The notes: a model not told the origin generated them from the letters alone. 64,000 nucleotides of DNA from Blautia glucerasea (GCF_020537505.1 NZ_JAJBMO010000001.1:1-64000), one strand, 5' to 3'; counted from the first letter of the stretch, positions 8,024-17,863 are shown. Numbers and translations are program-made.

Positions 8024-9958
8024 TTATTTTTTCTCTTCCTGAACCTCTACTTTACGGTTCTCTCTACTCTTGATCTCAGCCTTGATAGAAGCAATGAACT
8101 CCCCAAGATTCTTTGCACCTTCGTCTCCAAGGAAACGGCTTCTTACAGAAACCTTGCCCTCTTCCTCTTCCTTCGCACCAACAACCAGCATATAAGGAAT
8201 CTTCTGAAGTCTTGCCTCTCGGATCTTGTAACCGATCTTCTCTGCACGGGTATCGATTTCTACACGGATGCCAGCCTCTTTCAGCTCATCCAGGACCTTA
8301 TTTGCATAGTCCATATATTTATCAGAAATCGGAAGGACTTTAACCTGCACAGGAGAAAGCCATGTTGGGAAAGCACCTGCAAAATGCTCGATCAGGATAC
8401 CGATGAAACGCTCAATGGAACCGAATGCAACACGGTGGATCATGATCGGACGATGTTTCTCGCCGTCAGCTCCGATGTACTCACAGTTAAAACGAAGCGG
8501 AAGCTGGAAGTCAAGCTGAATAGTACCGCACTGCCAGGTCCTTCCGATGGAGTCCTCAAGATGGAAGTCGATCTTCGGTCCGTAGAATGCTCCGTCTCCT
8601 TCGTTTACCACATAGTTAAGGCCGAGGTCGTCAAGAGCTCCGCGAAGAGCGTCTGTAGCCATCTCCCAGTCCTCATCACTTCCCATGGAATCCTCTGGAC
8701 GAGTAGAAAGCTCTACATGATATTTGAAACCAAACAGCTGATATACCTCGTCAATCAGTTTTGCAACCCCTTTGATCTCCTCACGGATCTGCTCCGGCAT
8801 CATAAAGATATGGGCATCATCCTGTGTGAAGCAGCGTACACGCATAAGTCCGTGAAGCTGTCCGGATTTTTCATGACGATGTACCAGACCAAGCTCACCC
8901 ATACGAAGGGGCAGATCACGGTAAGAACGTGGTTCTGACTGGTATACAAGAATACCTCCCGGACAGTTCATTGGCTTGATTGCAAAATCCTGATCGTCAA
9001 TTACAGTTGTATACATATTTTCTTTGTAATGATCCCAGTGTCCGGATGTCTCCCAAAGATGACGTGCCAGCATGATCGGTGTGGAAATCTCAACATATCC
9101 TGCTTTCTGATGGATTTCTCTCCAGTAATCAAGAAGAGTATTCTTCAGAACCATTCCCTTAGGAAGGAAGAATGGGAATCCTGGGCCTTCATCACTCATC
9201 ATGAACAGACCAAGCTCTTTACCAAGTTTTCTGTGGTCACGTTTCTTAGCCTCTTCCATACGGGTAATATATTCGTCCAGATCTGCTTTCTTTGTGAAAG
9301 AAGTTCCGTAGATTCTGGTGAGCATTTTATTCTTCTCGCTTCCTCTCCAGTAAGCGCCAGCAATGCTGGTAAGCTTGAATGCTTTTACCGGTTTGGTTGT
9401 CATCAGATGAGGTCCTGCACAAAGATCCACAAACTCTCCCTGCTGATAGAAGCTGATCTCGGAATCTTCCGGAAGGTCTTCAATAAGCTCTACTTTGTAC
9501 GGCTCATTTTTCTCTTTGAAAAATGCGATTGCTTCTTCTCTGGATTTGGTGAACCGGGTGATCGGAAGCGCTTCTTTTACCACTTTCTTCATCTCTGCTT
9601 CGATCTTAGCAAGATCCTCTGTGGTGATCGGATTCTCGCTGTCAATATCATAATAAAATCCGTCTGCAATAGATGGTCCGATCGCAAGCTTTACGTCCGG
9701 GTACAGTCTCTTGATGGCCTGTGCCATGATGTGGGATGTGGTGTGACGGAAAGCGCCCTTTCCACCTTCATCCTCGAATGTGAGGATGCTTAACTCACAG
9801 TCCTTGTCAACTACATGTCTAAGGTCAACCACTTCTCCGTCAACCTCTCCTGCACATGCAACTCTTGCAAGTCCCTCGCTGATATCAGACGCAATGTCGA
9901 TAACGGATTTTGCTTCTGCGTATTCTTTTTTAGAACCGTCTTTTAATGTGATAATCAT
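8024..9958 (-). CDS. thrS: Threonine--tRNA ligase
   Basis: A full-length 644-residue class II synthetase. The domains run in order: TGS (residues 1-60), editing domain with the HTTSH and later CAGPHL motifs (about 60-225), class II catalytic core with motif 2 (MRVRCFTQDDAHIF) and motif 3 (HRVAFGSIERFIGILIEH), and the anticodon-binding domain from about 535. The zinc ligands Cys in KPMNCPGG and the His residues near YQSEPRSYRDLP and IMIHRVAFG are in place. Expression is controlled by the T-box leader directly upstream. Confidence 0.97.
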   Translation of the reverse strand: MIITLKDGSKKEYAEAKSVIDIASDISEGLARVACAGEVDGEVVDLRHVVDKDCELSILTFEDEGGKGAFRHTTSHIMAQAIKRLYPDVKLAIGPSIADGFYYDIDSENPITTEDLAKIEAEMKKVVKEALPITRFTKSREEAIAFFKEKNEPYKVELIEDLPEDSEISFYQQGEFVDLCAGPHLMTTKPVKAFKLTSIAGAYWRGSEKNKMLTRIYGTSFTKKADLDEYITRMEEAKKRDHRKLGKELGLFMMSDEGPGFPFFLPKGMVLKNTLLDYWREIHQKAGYVEISTPIMLARHLWETSGHWDHYKENMYTTVIDDQDFAIKPMNCPGGILVYQSEPRSYRDLPLRMGELGLVHRHEKSGQLHGLMRVRCFTQDDAHIFMMPEQIREEIKGVAKLIDEVYQLFGFKYHVELSTRPEDSMGSDEDWEMATDALRGALDDLGLNYVVNEGDGAFYGPKIDFHLEDSIGRTWQCGTIQLDFQLPLRFNCEYIGADGEKHRPIMIHRVAFGSIERFIGILIEHFAGAFPTWLSPVQVKVLPISDKYMDYANKVLDELKEAGIRVEIDTRAEKIGYKIREARLQKIPYMLVVGAKEEEEGKVSVRSRFLGDEGAKNLGEFIASIKAEIKSRENRKVEVQEEKK

Positions 9959-10034
9959 GATTCGTGTCTCCTTTTCTTTTTCTGAAACTAACGTATGATA
10001 ACGTTTGCCTACACAGGGACGAGGAAATATTATA

Positions 10035-10281
10035 CAAAAAAGCCCCTTACAATGCTCTCACACTGTAAGGGACGAATATACTCGCGGTTCCACCCTGCTT
10101 GCCATAGCATACGTATCTGTAAACCAGGCCACTTATTTGATGGTAACGGAATCACCGGACCGGATTAGGGCCACTCAGAGGTAGTTTTCGACTGCTTCCT
10201 GATAAGGCATTTCCAGCTATCTGCCTCTCTCTGAAACATTCCACAGTTTACTCTTCTCGTCAACGTGTTTTCTTATCACTG
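10035..10281 (-). promoter_or_regulatory. T-box leader of thrS
   Basis: The minus strand carries the T-box signature AGGGTGGAACCGCG (10083-10096), followed by a terminator stem (TGTAAGGG 10064-10071 with CCCTTACA 10044-10051) and a T6 run (10035-10041). Uncharged tRNA-Thr would pair at the T-box and prevent termination. A likely specifier codon ACC (Thr) sits at 10180-10182, in the 3' side of stem I. The region from 10281 to 10180 is compatible with stem I. Confidence 0.93.
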
Positions 10282-10287
10282 TGTCCC

Positions 10288-10316
10288 ATTATAGCCTCGG
10301 GTTCTGGGTTTGTCAA
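10288..10316 (-). promoter_or_regulatory. thrS promoter
   Basis: Consensus -35 TTGACA (10311-10316) and -10 TATAAT (10288-10293) on the minus strand with a 17-base spacer, about 7 bases before the start of the T-box transcript. Confidence 0.85.
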
Positions 10317-10357
10317 TAATCTGCAAAATAAAGATGATAAAAAATTTCGGTTATCCT

Positions 10358-11104
10358 TCAGATATTCCCGCAGAGCTTCGCCTTTATAAGTGCTGCCACT
10401 TCCCTTACCACATAATGCACCTGCATAATGGGATCTGATGCGGCGGCAATTCCATATGGATATTCATAGCCTGCCTTTTCTGCTATTTTTACTGCCCGGT
10501 ACACATGAAAATTATTAGACAATATTCCCGTATTTTTCTTACTGCATCCGGTAAGCCCATCGGAAAATTTCAGATTTTCCTTCGTGCTTGTGGACTTCTC
10601 TTCCAATACCAGCCGCTCCCTGGAAATGCCATGTGCCGTTAGATAATTTTCCATACATTTAGCTTCCGTGATATCCTCCCCGAAGCCCTGTCCGCCGGAA
10701 AGGATCAAAGTAGTATTTTCATTCTCCCTGGCATATTTCAGCGCAGCTTTCAGGCGAAGCTCCAGGGCCTTGGATGGTACGTCGCCTTTTACATGGGCAC
10801 CAAGTACTACCACATAATCCAGATCTTTCTTAGCAGACGTCTTCATTCCGGAAATGATGCGGCTGCAGAGAAATCCAAAACAAATAATTCCAGCCAGTAC
10901 CACCCCAAAAGCTACAGTTCCCAGCCACCCTGGAAAAAATCCCGGATGACTTCTGCCATAGCGGATCAGCACTGCCGTCCCCTCCAGAACTGCAGTAACC
11001 AGTATCCAGAACCATGCAAAATCAGCTGTGATCCCGGCATATACCACGATCAGTACATAATATGCCAGACTTAAAATCCCGGCACAAAAACAAAATAAAC
11101 TCAA
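10358..11104 (-). CDS. YdcF-family (DUF218) membrane protein
   Basis: A 248-residue protein with about three N-terminal membrane segments (to residue 85) and a DUF218/YdcF domain. The domain motifs are YVVVLGAHVKGDVPS, the LILSGGQGFGED loop and NNFHVYRAVKIAEKAG. Related proteins include SanA and YdcF, linked to envelope or cell-wall barrier functions, but the reaction is not established. The frame has no ATG before the hydrophobic start; TTG 11104 is taken, with only a purine-rich ribosome binding site, so the start is uncertain. It appears to be a single-gene unit. Confidence 0.8.
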   Translation of the reverse strand: MSLFCFCAGILSLAYYVLIVVYAGITADFAWFWILVTAVLEGTAVLIRYGRSHPGFFPGWLGTVAFGVVLAGIICFGFLCSRIISGMKTSAKKDLDYVVVLGAHVKGDVPSKALELRLKAALKYARENENTTLILSGGQGFGEDITEAKCMENYLTAHGISRERLVLEEKSTSTKENLKFSDGLTGCSKKNTGILSNNFHVYRAVKIAEKAGYEYPYGIAAASDPIMQVHYVVREVAALIKAKLCGNI

Positions 11105-11224
11105 ATTCTCTTCTCTCTTTCTAAAATCAATCCCACTCTGCGTGTTTGACTTATTCTACATACAAAGCAAGTTGATTCGTACTTATAAAACTCATAAATC
11201 AACTATTTTTTCTATAAATATACA

Positions 11225-11264
11225 CAAAACGGATTGCCTGGCAGTTATCCACCATTGCAATCCG
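11225..11264 (-). terminator. Terminator after the SEC-C gene
   Basis: CGGATTGC (11257-11264 on the minus strand) pairs perfectly with GCAATCCG (11230-11237), followed by TTTTGTG. Confidence 0.6.
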
Positions 11265-11311
11265 TCCCCTCAGCCGGAATCCAACAGATCCCGGTCTATA
11301 TTCACATTCGA

Positions 11312-11827
11312 TTATTTATTTCTACCACAGCAGAATTTGTATTTCTTTCCGCTTCCGCATGGACACGGATCGTTACGTCCGATCTTGTGTGCCTTTACAA
11401 CAGTACCGGATTTCTTCTGCTCAAGATAAAGCTCTTTCCGTTTCTCTGGAGTGAAGATTTTGTCCCACTGTGGAAGATTGTACAGCCAGTCAGCCTTAGC
11501 ATCTACCATATTCTTGTAAAGAAGCTCTTTGTCAAAGCAAAGGCTTACGGTAGTGTTCTCATCCATGGTCTCGATCGGGTTCTGGATCTTAAGGCTGTCA
11601 TTGATTCCATCAAGGAAACCAACCATGGTAAGTACTTCCTGATTATATTTCTCTGCCAGTTCTTTTACAGTACCGGTAACTACTTCGTCCGGATTCTCAA
11701 GAAGCTGTGCATAAATGTTCTTTTCAATGTTAAAATATCTTGCCCAGAACTGCTGAAGTTTATTACGGTCTGCCTGCTGGTCATAGGCAATGGCACGCCA
11801 CTGCTCTAAAATGGTCTTATCGCTCAT
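11312..11827 (-). CDS. SEC-C motif protein
   Basis: A 171-residue cytoplasmic protein ending in a SEC-C zinc-binding motif, [19 protein letters not shown], the same module that ends SecA in many bacteria and binds zinc and ribosomes or SecB there. The first 140 residues are helical and unlike SecA. ATG 11827 follows AGAGGA. Stand-alone SEC-C proteins are widespread in Clostridia without a defined function; a role near nascent chains or secretion is only a guess. Monocistronic by context. Confidence 0.8.
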   Translation of the reverse strand: MSDKTILEQWRAIAYDQQADRNKLQQFWARYFNIEKNIYAQLLENPDEVVTGTVKELAEKYNQEVLTMVGFLDGINDSLKIQNPIETMDENTTVSLCFDKELLYKNMVDAKADWLYNLPQWDKIFTPEKRKELYLEQKKSGTVVKAHKIGRNDPCPCGSGKKYKFCCGRNK

Positions 11828-12017
11828 TTCTTATTCCTCTTTTCAACAAAATTTCGTAATTATGCCGTTTTACAGCTGAAATTTATTATACCATCTTTTG
11901 CCGGAAAACACAAATCCTATTTTTTCTCCAAAATTTTCTTGCAGATTTTTCATAAAATTCATACTATTTTTCTGTGACATATGTATAAAAAAGCAGGAAC
12001 AGGTTCATACTATGACT

Positions 12018-12156
12018 GTTCAGTAAAATGAACTAACAAATTCATTGAACCCCCTTCAATGATAACACAGCACAAAAGATAAGAGAGATTAACTTATATC
12101 CTCCCCGAAACGCCCCGGATTCTGAATTACTCGCAGAATCCGGGGCGTTGACTTTT
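12018..12156 (+). ncRNA. Candidate structured small RNA
   Basis: In order: GTTCA/TGAAC (12018-12033); a perfect 8-bp hairpin TCATTGAA-CCCCC-TTCAATGA (12042-12062); and a 15-bp perfect terminator stem (12110-12124 with 12134-12148) followed by TGACTTTTT. No gene precedes this terminator on the + strand, so it should end an RNA that starts in this gap. The promoter is unclear. Confidence 0.4.
12110..12156 (+). terminator. Strong orphan terminator
   Basis: A 15-bp perfect GC-rich stem with a 9-base loop and a T5 tract at 12152-12156, on the + strand. Genes on both sides are on the minus strand, so it ends no known gene. Confidence 0.8.
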
Positions 12157-12233
12157 TCGTTATTATTTACTTTATAACCAATACCACTTTACAGAAATTG
12201 TCCTTTACCTTCACAATTACAAGTTTTTCAATG

Positions 12234-12412
12234 TACAGAAATCATGCAATACATGATTTCGCTCTCTACCTCACATTTTCCATAACAAACCGATAAGCAT
12301 TTTCAAAGAAAATCTTCTACACCAGACTCCCGCTATCGTCATGCGCAAGAAGGTATTCTGGTTACTGTTCACAGCAGGTATTCAACAGGGTATCTTTTGT
12401 AAACAGTATCCT
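12234..12412. repeat. Decayed copy of a palindromic intergenic repeat
   Basis: ACAGAAATCATGC-N-CATGATTTCGC (12235-12272) and GTTACTGTTCACAGCA ... GTAAACAGTA (about 12360-12410) match segments and ends of the repeat at 44445-44589. Order and spacing differ, so this is a rearranged or decayed copy. Confidence 0.5.
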
Positions 12413-12418
12413 ATTTTT

Positions 12419-13240
12419 CTATTTCACCCCAAGTTTCTCAAGCTCGCCAGCTGCCTGCTTCAGATCATGGAATTCAATGGCATAAATGCCAAGCTTCCTT
12501 GCTGCCTCGCAGTTCTCCGGGCGGTCATCCAGGAAGACGCTCTCCTCTGGCTTTAATCCAAATCTGGAAAGAAGTGTCTTATAAATAGCAGGCTCCGGCT
12601 TGATCTGCTGAACTTCACAGGAGAAGATCACGCCGTCCATATTTTTCAGGAAAGGCATTTTACCTGGTCTTGTATGATCCAGCATGAATTGGCTGTAGTT
12701 TGACAGAATATACAGATGGTAGCCCTGACTTTTCAGGTAACTGGTCCAGGTCTCTGCATAATCCTTGATTCCAATTGTTTTCTCAGATCCGTCAATCACA
12801 CGCTTTACATCTTCCTCATATTCCGCTGGAAGTGCTGCGATAAACTGATTCAGATATTCTTCTTCCGGAAGAAGTCCGCGGTCGCGCTCATTCCAGATCT
12901 GGCTCTTAAAGACCTTCTCTGCAATCAGCTTCTCCTCCTCTTCCGGGAAATGGAACTCTTTCAGATAGCTTTCCCAATCATAAGAAACCAGCACCTGTCC
13001 CACGTCAAAAATAATATTTTTCACTTCACCCTCTGCCTCCTTATTCTCTTTCTTCAGAAGTTTGTAGACCATAAAAAATACGTAGGCCAACACAGGCACC
13101 AGGATCACACTGCCTACTGCTGCCTTAAAATTTCCCTGGGCATTGTCGCCGCTGCCAAATGCAAAGATCATAGGCAGGCTGCAGACTGCCAGCAAAACTA
13201 CCACTCCAAGAATGGCAGCTGCACGTTTCAAATTTTTCAT
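12419..13240 (-). CDS. HAD-superfamily phosphatase with N-terminal membrane anchor
   Basis: A 273-residue protein. Residues 8-28 and 41-62 are two membrane segments; a HAD subfamily IA domain follows from about residue 73. Motif I is IIFDVGQVLV, motif II LSNYSQ, the lysine motif QIKPEPAIY and motif III VFLDDRPENCEAA. The second Asp of the usual DxD is replaced by Gly, as in the YihX glucose-1-phosphatase group, which it resembles throughout (FDxGxV, KPExxIY, DDxxxN). A sugar-phosphatase role is plausible. The membrane anchor is unusual for this group. It is preceded by AGGAA at ATG 13240. Confidence 0.8.
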   Translation of the reverse strand: MKNLKRAAAILGVVVLLAVCSLPMIFAFGSGDNAQGNFKAAVGSVILVPVLAYVFFMVYKLLKKENKEAEGEVKNIIFDVGQVLVSYDWESYLKEFHFPEEEEKLIAEKVFKSQIWNERDRGLLPEEEYLNQFIAALPAEYEEDVKRVIDGSEKTIGIKDYAETWTSYLKSQGYHLYILSNYSQFMLDHTRPGKMPFLKNMDGVIFSCEVQQIKPEPAIYKTLLSRFGLKPEESVFLDDRPENCEAARKLGIYAIEFHDLKQAAGELEKLGVK

Positions 13241-13290
13241 TCTTTATTCCTTTATAAAATTCGTTTTCTTTTTATTATCCAGATACAACA

Positions 13291-13315
13291 TGCGCCGGAG
13301 AGAACCTCCGGCGCA
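13291..13315 (-). terminator. Hairpin after purA
   Basis: TGCGCCGGAG and CTCCGGCGCA form a perfect 10-bp stem with a 5-base loop about 85 bases past the purA stop. The following T tract is poor, so this is a likely but not certain terminator. Confidence 0.55.
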
Positions 13316-13399
13316 GTCACATTTCAATTACCAGTCACTCTGTATCCAGTAATGTATTCTTACTTACAAGCAGCTGATATGCAGCCGCCACTTTCCAAA

Positions 13400-14680
13400 T
13401 TATTTATTTCTGTAAATAATATCGTTTCTTCCTGGTCCGTTAGAAACCATGGTGATCGGATATCCGATCTTCTCCTCGATGAACTCGATGTATTTTCTGC
13501 AGTTCTCTGGAAGATCCTCATAGTTCTTGATTCCGCGGATATCGCATTTCCATCCTGGAAGCTTCTCGATAACCGGTTTTGCTTTCTCAAGTTTGGCTGT
13601 GGTCGGGAAGTCTGTGGTGATCTCTCCGTCGATGTCGTAAGCAACACAAACCGGGATCTCATCCAGATATCCAAGAACATCAAGTACAGTAAATGCTACA
13701 TCTGTAGCGCCCTGAAGACGGCAGCCATATTTGGAAGCAACACAGTCATACCATCCCATACGTCTCGGACGTCCTGTGGTAGCGCCGTACTCTCCGCCGT
13801 CACCGCCGCGTCTTCTAAGCTCGTCAGCCTCTTCTCCGAAAATCTCGGAAACAAATGCGCCAGCACCTACAGCACTGGAATAAGCCTTGCTTACTACAAC
13901 GATCTTCTGGATTTCATATGGAGGTACACCAGCTCCGATCGCGCCGTAAGCAGCCAGTGTGGAAGAAGAGGTAACCATTGGGTAAATACCATGGTCAGGG
14001 TCTTTTAAAGTTCCAAGCTGTCCCTCAAGAAGGATCTCCTTGCCCTCTTTCAAAGCATTATTCAGGTACAGGGAAACGTCGCATACATATGGTGCAACCA
14101 TTTTCTTGTATTCCATCAGCTCTGCAAAAAGCTCATCAACGTTCAGAAGCGGTTTGTGGTATAAGTGCTCAAGAAGAACGTTCTTAGTTTCACAAACGCT
14201 TGCCAGTTTCTCCTTCAGGCGATCCTCGTCAAAAAGCTCATTTACCTGAAAACCGATCTTTGCATATTTGTCAGAATAGAAAGGTGCGATACCGGATTTG
14301 GTAGAACCGAAGGATTTGCCTCCCAGACGCTCTTCCTCATACTGGTCAAACAGAATGTGATACGGCATAACCATCTGTGCTCTGTCAGAGATCAGAATCT
14401 TCGGTGCCGGAACACCTTTGCTTACAACCTCATTGTATTCTTTGAAAAATACAGGGATATTCAGTGCAACACCGTTGCCGATCACACTTGTGGTGTGTCC
14501 GTAAAATACACCTGACGGCAGAGTGTGAAGTGCGAATTTACCATAGTCGTTTACAATGGTATGTCCTGCATTTGCACCACCCTGGAATCTAACGATAATA
14601 TCAGCTTTCTCAGCAAGCATGTCGGTAATTTTACCCTTACCTTCATCTCCCCAGTTTGCTCCAACTACTGCTTTGATCAT
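13400..14680 (-). CDS. purA: Adenylosuccinate synthase
   Basis: A 426-residue enzyme that joins IMP and aspartate with GTP to give adenylosuccinate. The N-terminal P-loop GANWGDEGKGKITDM contains the catalytic Asp; the switch regions GGANAGHTIV and SVIGNGVALN, the IMP-binding SSTLAAYGAIGAG and the C-terminal ISNGPGR-like VSNGPGRND are present. Length is normal. It lies 61 bases after purB on the same strand, so the two enzymes of the IMP-to-AMP branch form one operon. Confidence 0.96.
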   Translation of the reverse strand: MIKAVVGANWGDEGKGKITDMLAEKADIIVRFQGGANAGHTIVNDYGKFALHTLPSGVFYGHTTSVIGNGVALNIPVFFKEYNEVVSKGVPAPKILISDRAQMVMPYHILFDQYEEERLGGKSFGSTKSGIAPFYSDKYAKIGFQVNELFDEDRLKEKLASVCETKNVLLEHLYHKPLLNVDELFAELMEYKKMVAPYVCDVSLYLNNALKEGKEILLEGQLGTLKDPDHGIYPMVTSSSTLAAYGAIGAGVPPYEIQKIVVVSKAYSSAVGAGAFVSEIFGEEADELRRRGGDGGEYGATTGRPRRMGWYDCVASKYGCRLQGATDVAFTVLDVLGYLDEIPVCVAYDIDGEITTDFPTTAKLEKAKPVIEKLPGWKCDIRGIKNYEDLPENCRKYIEFIEEKIGYPITMVSNGPGRNDIIYRNK

Positions 14681-14741
14681 AACTCAAATTCCTCCTGTGT
14701 CTGATCTGAATTTCATTAAAAAAGAAAACAACAACCTTTTA

Positions 14742-16175
14742 TCATACATTAATTTCAGCTGTCATTCCAAGCATTTCTTTGTGGGAATCCAGAACCGGAT
14801 TTACAACTTTGGCAATAAAGGCTTCGGTCTGCTCTTTGGCACGTCCCACATATTTCTTCGGATCCATGGTCTTCTGAAGCTCTTCCAGGGTCAGGTTAAA
14901 TGCAGGATCTGCTGCGATCAGCTCAAGAAGGTTGTTATCCTTACCTTCTACCTTTACATTCCTGCCTGCTTCCATGGAAAGCTCACGGATTCGCTCATGA
15001 AGCTCCTGACGGTCTCCGCCAGCTTTTACTGCGTCCATCATAATGTTCTCAGTTGCCATAAATGGAAGTTCAGCCATCATGTGTTTCTCGATAACCTTCG
15101 GATAAACCACAAGGCCATCTACAACATTCAGGCACAGATCCAGGATTCCGTCGATTGCAAGGAAACCTTCCGGTACGGAAAGACGCTTGTTGGCGGAATC
15201 ATCAAGAGTTCTCTCAAACCACTGGGTTGCGGAGGTGATTGCCGGATTCAGGGCATCTACCATTACATATCTGGAAAGGGAAGCGATACGCTCACTTCTC
15301 ATTGGATTTCTCTTATACGCCATAGCGGAGGATCCGATCTGGGATTTTTCAAATGGCTCTTCCACTTCCTTCAGGTGCTGAAGAAGGCGGATATCGTTTG
15401 ACATCTTATGTGCACTTGCTGCGATTCCTGCAAGCACATTTACAACACGGGTATCAACCTTACGGGAATAGGTCTGTCCGGATACCGGATAGCATTCCTT
15501 AAAGCCCATTTTGGCAGCGATCATCGGATCAATCTTATCGATGGTCTCCTGGTCTCCTTCAAACAGTTCCAGGAAGCTTGCCTGGGTACCTGTGGTTCCT
15601 TTGGAGCCAAGAAGCCTGATGGTACTAAGGACATATTCCAGATCCTCAAGATCCATCATGAATTCCTGTGTCCACAGTGTAGCACGCTTGCCAACTGTAG
15701 TAGGCTGTGCAGGCTGGAAATGGGTAAATGCAAGGGTAGGCTGATTTTTGTATTTGTCAGCGAACCTGGAAAGCTCTGCAATTACATTTACCAGCTTCTT
15801 CTGAACCAGCTTCAGGGCTTCTGTCATAACAATGATGTCTGTATTATCTCCTACATAACAGGATGTCGCCCCCAGGTGGATGATTCCCTTTGCTTTCGGA
15901 CACTGTACGCCGTAAGCATATACATGGGACATAACATCGTGACGTACTTCCTTCTCACGGGCCTTGGCAACATCATAGTTAATGTCATCTGCGTGAGCCT
16001 TCAGTTCATCGATCTGTTCCTGGGTGATATTCAGTCCGAGCTCCTTCTCAGTCTCTGCCAGAGCGATCCAGAGTCTTCTCCAGGTGCGGAATTTCATATC
16101 CTGTGAAAAAATGTACTGCATTTCCTTGCTGGCATAGCGCTCAGACAAAGGGCTTGTGTATCTGTCTGTACTCAT
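14742..16175 (-). CDS. purB: Adenylosuccinate lyase
   Basis: A 477-residue member of the fumarase/aspartase superfamily that cleaves adenylosuccinate and SAICAR. The signature loop GSSAMAYKRNP, the conserved HLGATSCYVGDN and TFQPAQPTT-like regions are visible. ATG 16175 follows AGGAGAG closely; a 13-codon longer frame lacks a ribosome binding site. It is first gene of the purB-purA operon, with a sigma-A-like promoter about 80 bases upstream. Confidence 0.96.
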   Translation of the reverse strand: MSTDRYTSPLSERYASKEMQYIFSQDMKFRTWRRLWIALAETEKELGLNITQEQIDELKAHADDINYDVAKAREKEVRHDVMSHVYAYGVQCPKAKGIIHLGATSCYVGDNTDIIVMTEALKLVQKKLVNVIAELSRFADKYKNQPTLAFTHFQPAQPTTVGKRATLWTQEFMMDLEDLEYVLSTIRLLGSKGTTGTQASFLELFEGDQETIDKIDPMIAAKMGFKECYPVSGQTYSRKVDTRVVNVLAGIAASAHKMSNDIRLLQHLKEVEEPFEKSQIGSSAMAYKRNPMRSERIASLSRYVMVDALNPAITSATQWFERTLDDSANKRLSVPEGFLAIDGILDLCLNVVDGLVVYPKVIEKHMMAELPFMATENIMMDAVKAGGDRQELHERIRELSMEAGRNVKVEGKDNNLLELIAADPAFNLTLEELQKTMDPKKYVGRAKEQTEAFIAKVVNPVLDSHKEMLGMTAEINV

Positions 16176-16252
16176 TCTTTCTCTCCTGTTTCTAAGTAAA
16201 TATTTATAATTCACTTTGCAACTTATATGTAACCGCAGAATTAACGATTACA

Positions 16253-16281
16253 AATATAATGTGGAGAAGAGATCTGTTCAA
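16253..16281 (-). promoter_or_regulatory. purB promoter
   Basis: Minus-strand TTGAAC (16276-16281), 17-base spacer, TATATT (16253-16258), about 75 bases before the purB start. Confidence 0.6.
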
Positions 16282-16378
16282 TGCTGCCTTGAAATCGGAT
16301 TTATATTCCTATCCAAGGACAGAATGATGCCTCAGCCTTTTTTCCACATACAAGGGGATTATATAACATCCAAGGATT

Positions 16379-17071
16379 TTAAGCAAGCCCCTGATGGAAT
16401 TTCCCCAGGAATTCCTTCATTCTTATGTGATCAGAGGAAAATACTTCTTCCGGAGTACCTTCTACAGCGATCAGGCCGTCATCCATGAAGATGATCCGGT
16501 CAGAGATATCACGGGCAAAACTCATTTCGTGAGTGACGATCACCATGGTGATGTGCTCGGCTGCCAGGTCTTTGATGACTTTCAGAATTTCACCGGTGAG
16601 CTCCGGGTCCAGAGCCGAAGTAGGCTCGTCGAAAAAAAGGATATCCGGGTTCATGCACAGGGCTCTGGCGATGGAGACTCGCTGCTGCTGTCCGCCGGAG
16701 AGCTGGTAGGGATAGTAGCTCTCCTTGTCGGAGAGTCCCATTTTTTTCAGGAGTTCTCTTGCCTGGGCATAGACTTCTTTTTTGTCCCGTTTCTGGACTT
16801 TGATGGGAGCGTCAACAATATTCTTGATTACGGAAAAATGTGGAAAAAGATTAAAGTTCTGAAAAACCAGACCGATTTTTCCGTTTTTGATGATTTCACC
16901 ATTATCTGGAGTTTCCAGGCCGGTGGCACAGCGAAGCAGGGTAGACTTACCGGAACCGGAGGGGCCGATGATGCTGAGGACTTCGCCCTGGTCTACTTCC
17001 AGAGAAATATCGCGGAGCACATCTAAGGCTCCGAAGCTTTTCTTTATGTGTTTCATTTCGAATAATTTCAT
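16379..17071 (-). CDS. Amino acid ABC transporter, ATP-binding protein
   Basis: A 230-residue ATPase of the polar amino acid (GlnQ/HisP) family: Walker [11 protein letters not shown]-loop VFQNFNLF, signature LSGGQQQR, Walker [14 protein letters not shown] and switch His in VTHE. It energises uptake with the permease 19 bases upstream and the binding protein beyond it. The substrate within the polar amino acid class cannot be told from sequence. The order binding protein, permease, ATPase is complete. Confidence 0.92.
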   Translation of the reverse strand: MKLFEMKHIKKSFGALDVLRDISLEVDQGEVLSIIGPSGSGKSTLLRCATGLETPDNGEIIKNGKIGLVFQNFNLFPHFSVIKNIVDAPIKVQKRDKKEVYAQARELLKKMGLSDKESYYPYQLSGGQQQRVSIARALCMNPDILFFDEPTSALDPELTGEILKVIKDLAAEHITMVIVTHEMSFARDISDRIIFMDDGLIAVEGTPEEVFSSDHIRMKEFLGKFHQGLA

Positions 17072-17090
17072 GGTCTATGACTCCATTCTT

Positions 17091-17741
17091 TTAACGATAA
17101 TAATTCAGTTTTTTCTCAACTTTATCCATGATCACGGCTACCAGCAGGTTAAATACATAGTAGAATACAGCCGCTACTACGAATGGCACCATAGTAGTCT
17201 GGGAACTGGCGATCTGTTTGGCCAGGGTGAACATCTCGGCTACTGCTACAACGAAGGCCAATGACGTATCCTTCACCAGGGTGATCACCTCGTTTGTAAT
17301 AGACGGCAGAATCCTCTTAAATACCTGTGGAAGGATAATGCGGAAGAAGGTCTGTGCTTTGGAATAGCCGAGGATTCTGGCTGCTTCGTACTGGCCTACA
17401 GGCATAGACTCGATTCCGCCACGGTAGATTTCTGCAAAATAGGCTGCATAGTTGATGGTAAAGGCAATAAATACAGCAATCAGGCTGTAACCCATGGAAA
17501 TCCGGATTCCGAAGATAAAGTAGGGACCGAAGTATACTACCATCAGCTGGAGCATCAGAGGAGTTCCGCGCATAACGGAAATATAGGCGGATACGATCCA
17601 CCGGATTACTGGTATCCTGGACATTTTCCCCCAACAGACCAGAAGTCCAAGAGGCAGGGAAAAGATAAGGGTAACAAAGAAAATTTCGGTGGTAACCGTC
17701 ATTCCCTTTGCAAGCTGGCTTAACATTACACTAAAACTCAT
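17091..17741 (-). CDS. Amino acid ABC transporter, permease
   Basis: A 216-residue His/Glu/Gln/Arg-type permease with about five membrane segments. The cytoplasmic EAA loop (YEAARILGYSKAQTFFRIILPQ, residues about 125-147) contacts the ATPase. It forms the channel with the neighbouring binding protein and ATPase. The gap to the upstream binding-protein gene contains a terminator-like hairpin that probably lowers expression of the membrane parts. Confidence 0.92.
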   Translation of the reverse strand: MSFSVMLSQLAKGMTVTTEIFFVTLIFSLPLGLLVCWGKMSRIPVIRWIVSAYISVMRGTPLMLQLMVVYFGPYFIFGIRISMGYSLIAVFIAFTINYAAYFAEIYRGGIESMPVGQYEAARILGYSKAQTFFRIILPQVFKRILPSITNEVITLVKDTSLAFVVAVAEMFTLAKQIASSQTTMVPFVVAAVFYYVFNLLVAVIMDKVEKKLNYYR

Positions 17742-17863
17742 AGTTACTGTGTTCCTCCTGTCGATACTTATTGCTAAGGGATCACATTTCGCATTTCATT
17801 CCAGAATTTGCATTCCGGGGAACAAACTCCTTCTTTGGAAACAGACACCCTTCTCGCTAAGAA

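Larger units (their letters stand above)
11828..12418. other. Long intergenic region with hairpins and a decayed repeat
   Basis: No protein gene is seen in about 590 bases. It holds a series of hairpins ending in a strong + strand terminator (12018-12156; listed separately) and, from about 12234 to 12412, decayed pieces of the palindromic repeat found intact at 44445-44589. Confidence 0.6.

Noticed and set aside
7832..9793. Long plus-strand frames opposite thrS
   Set aside because: They are antisense to thrS and lack ribosome binding sites and family features.
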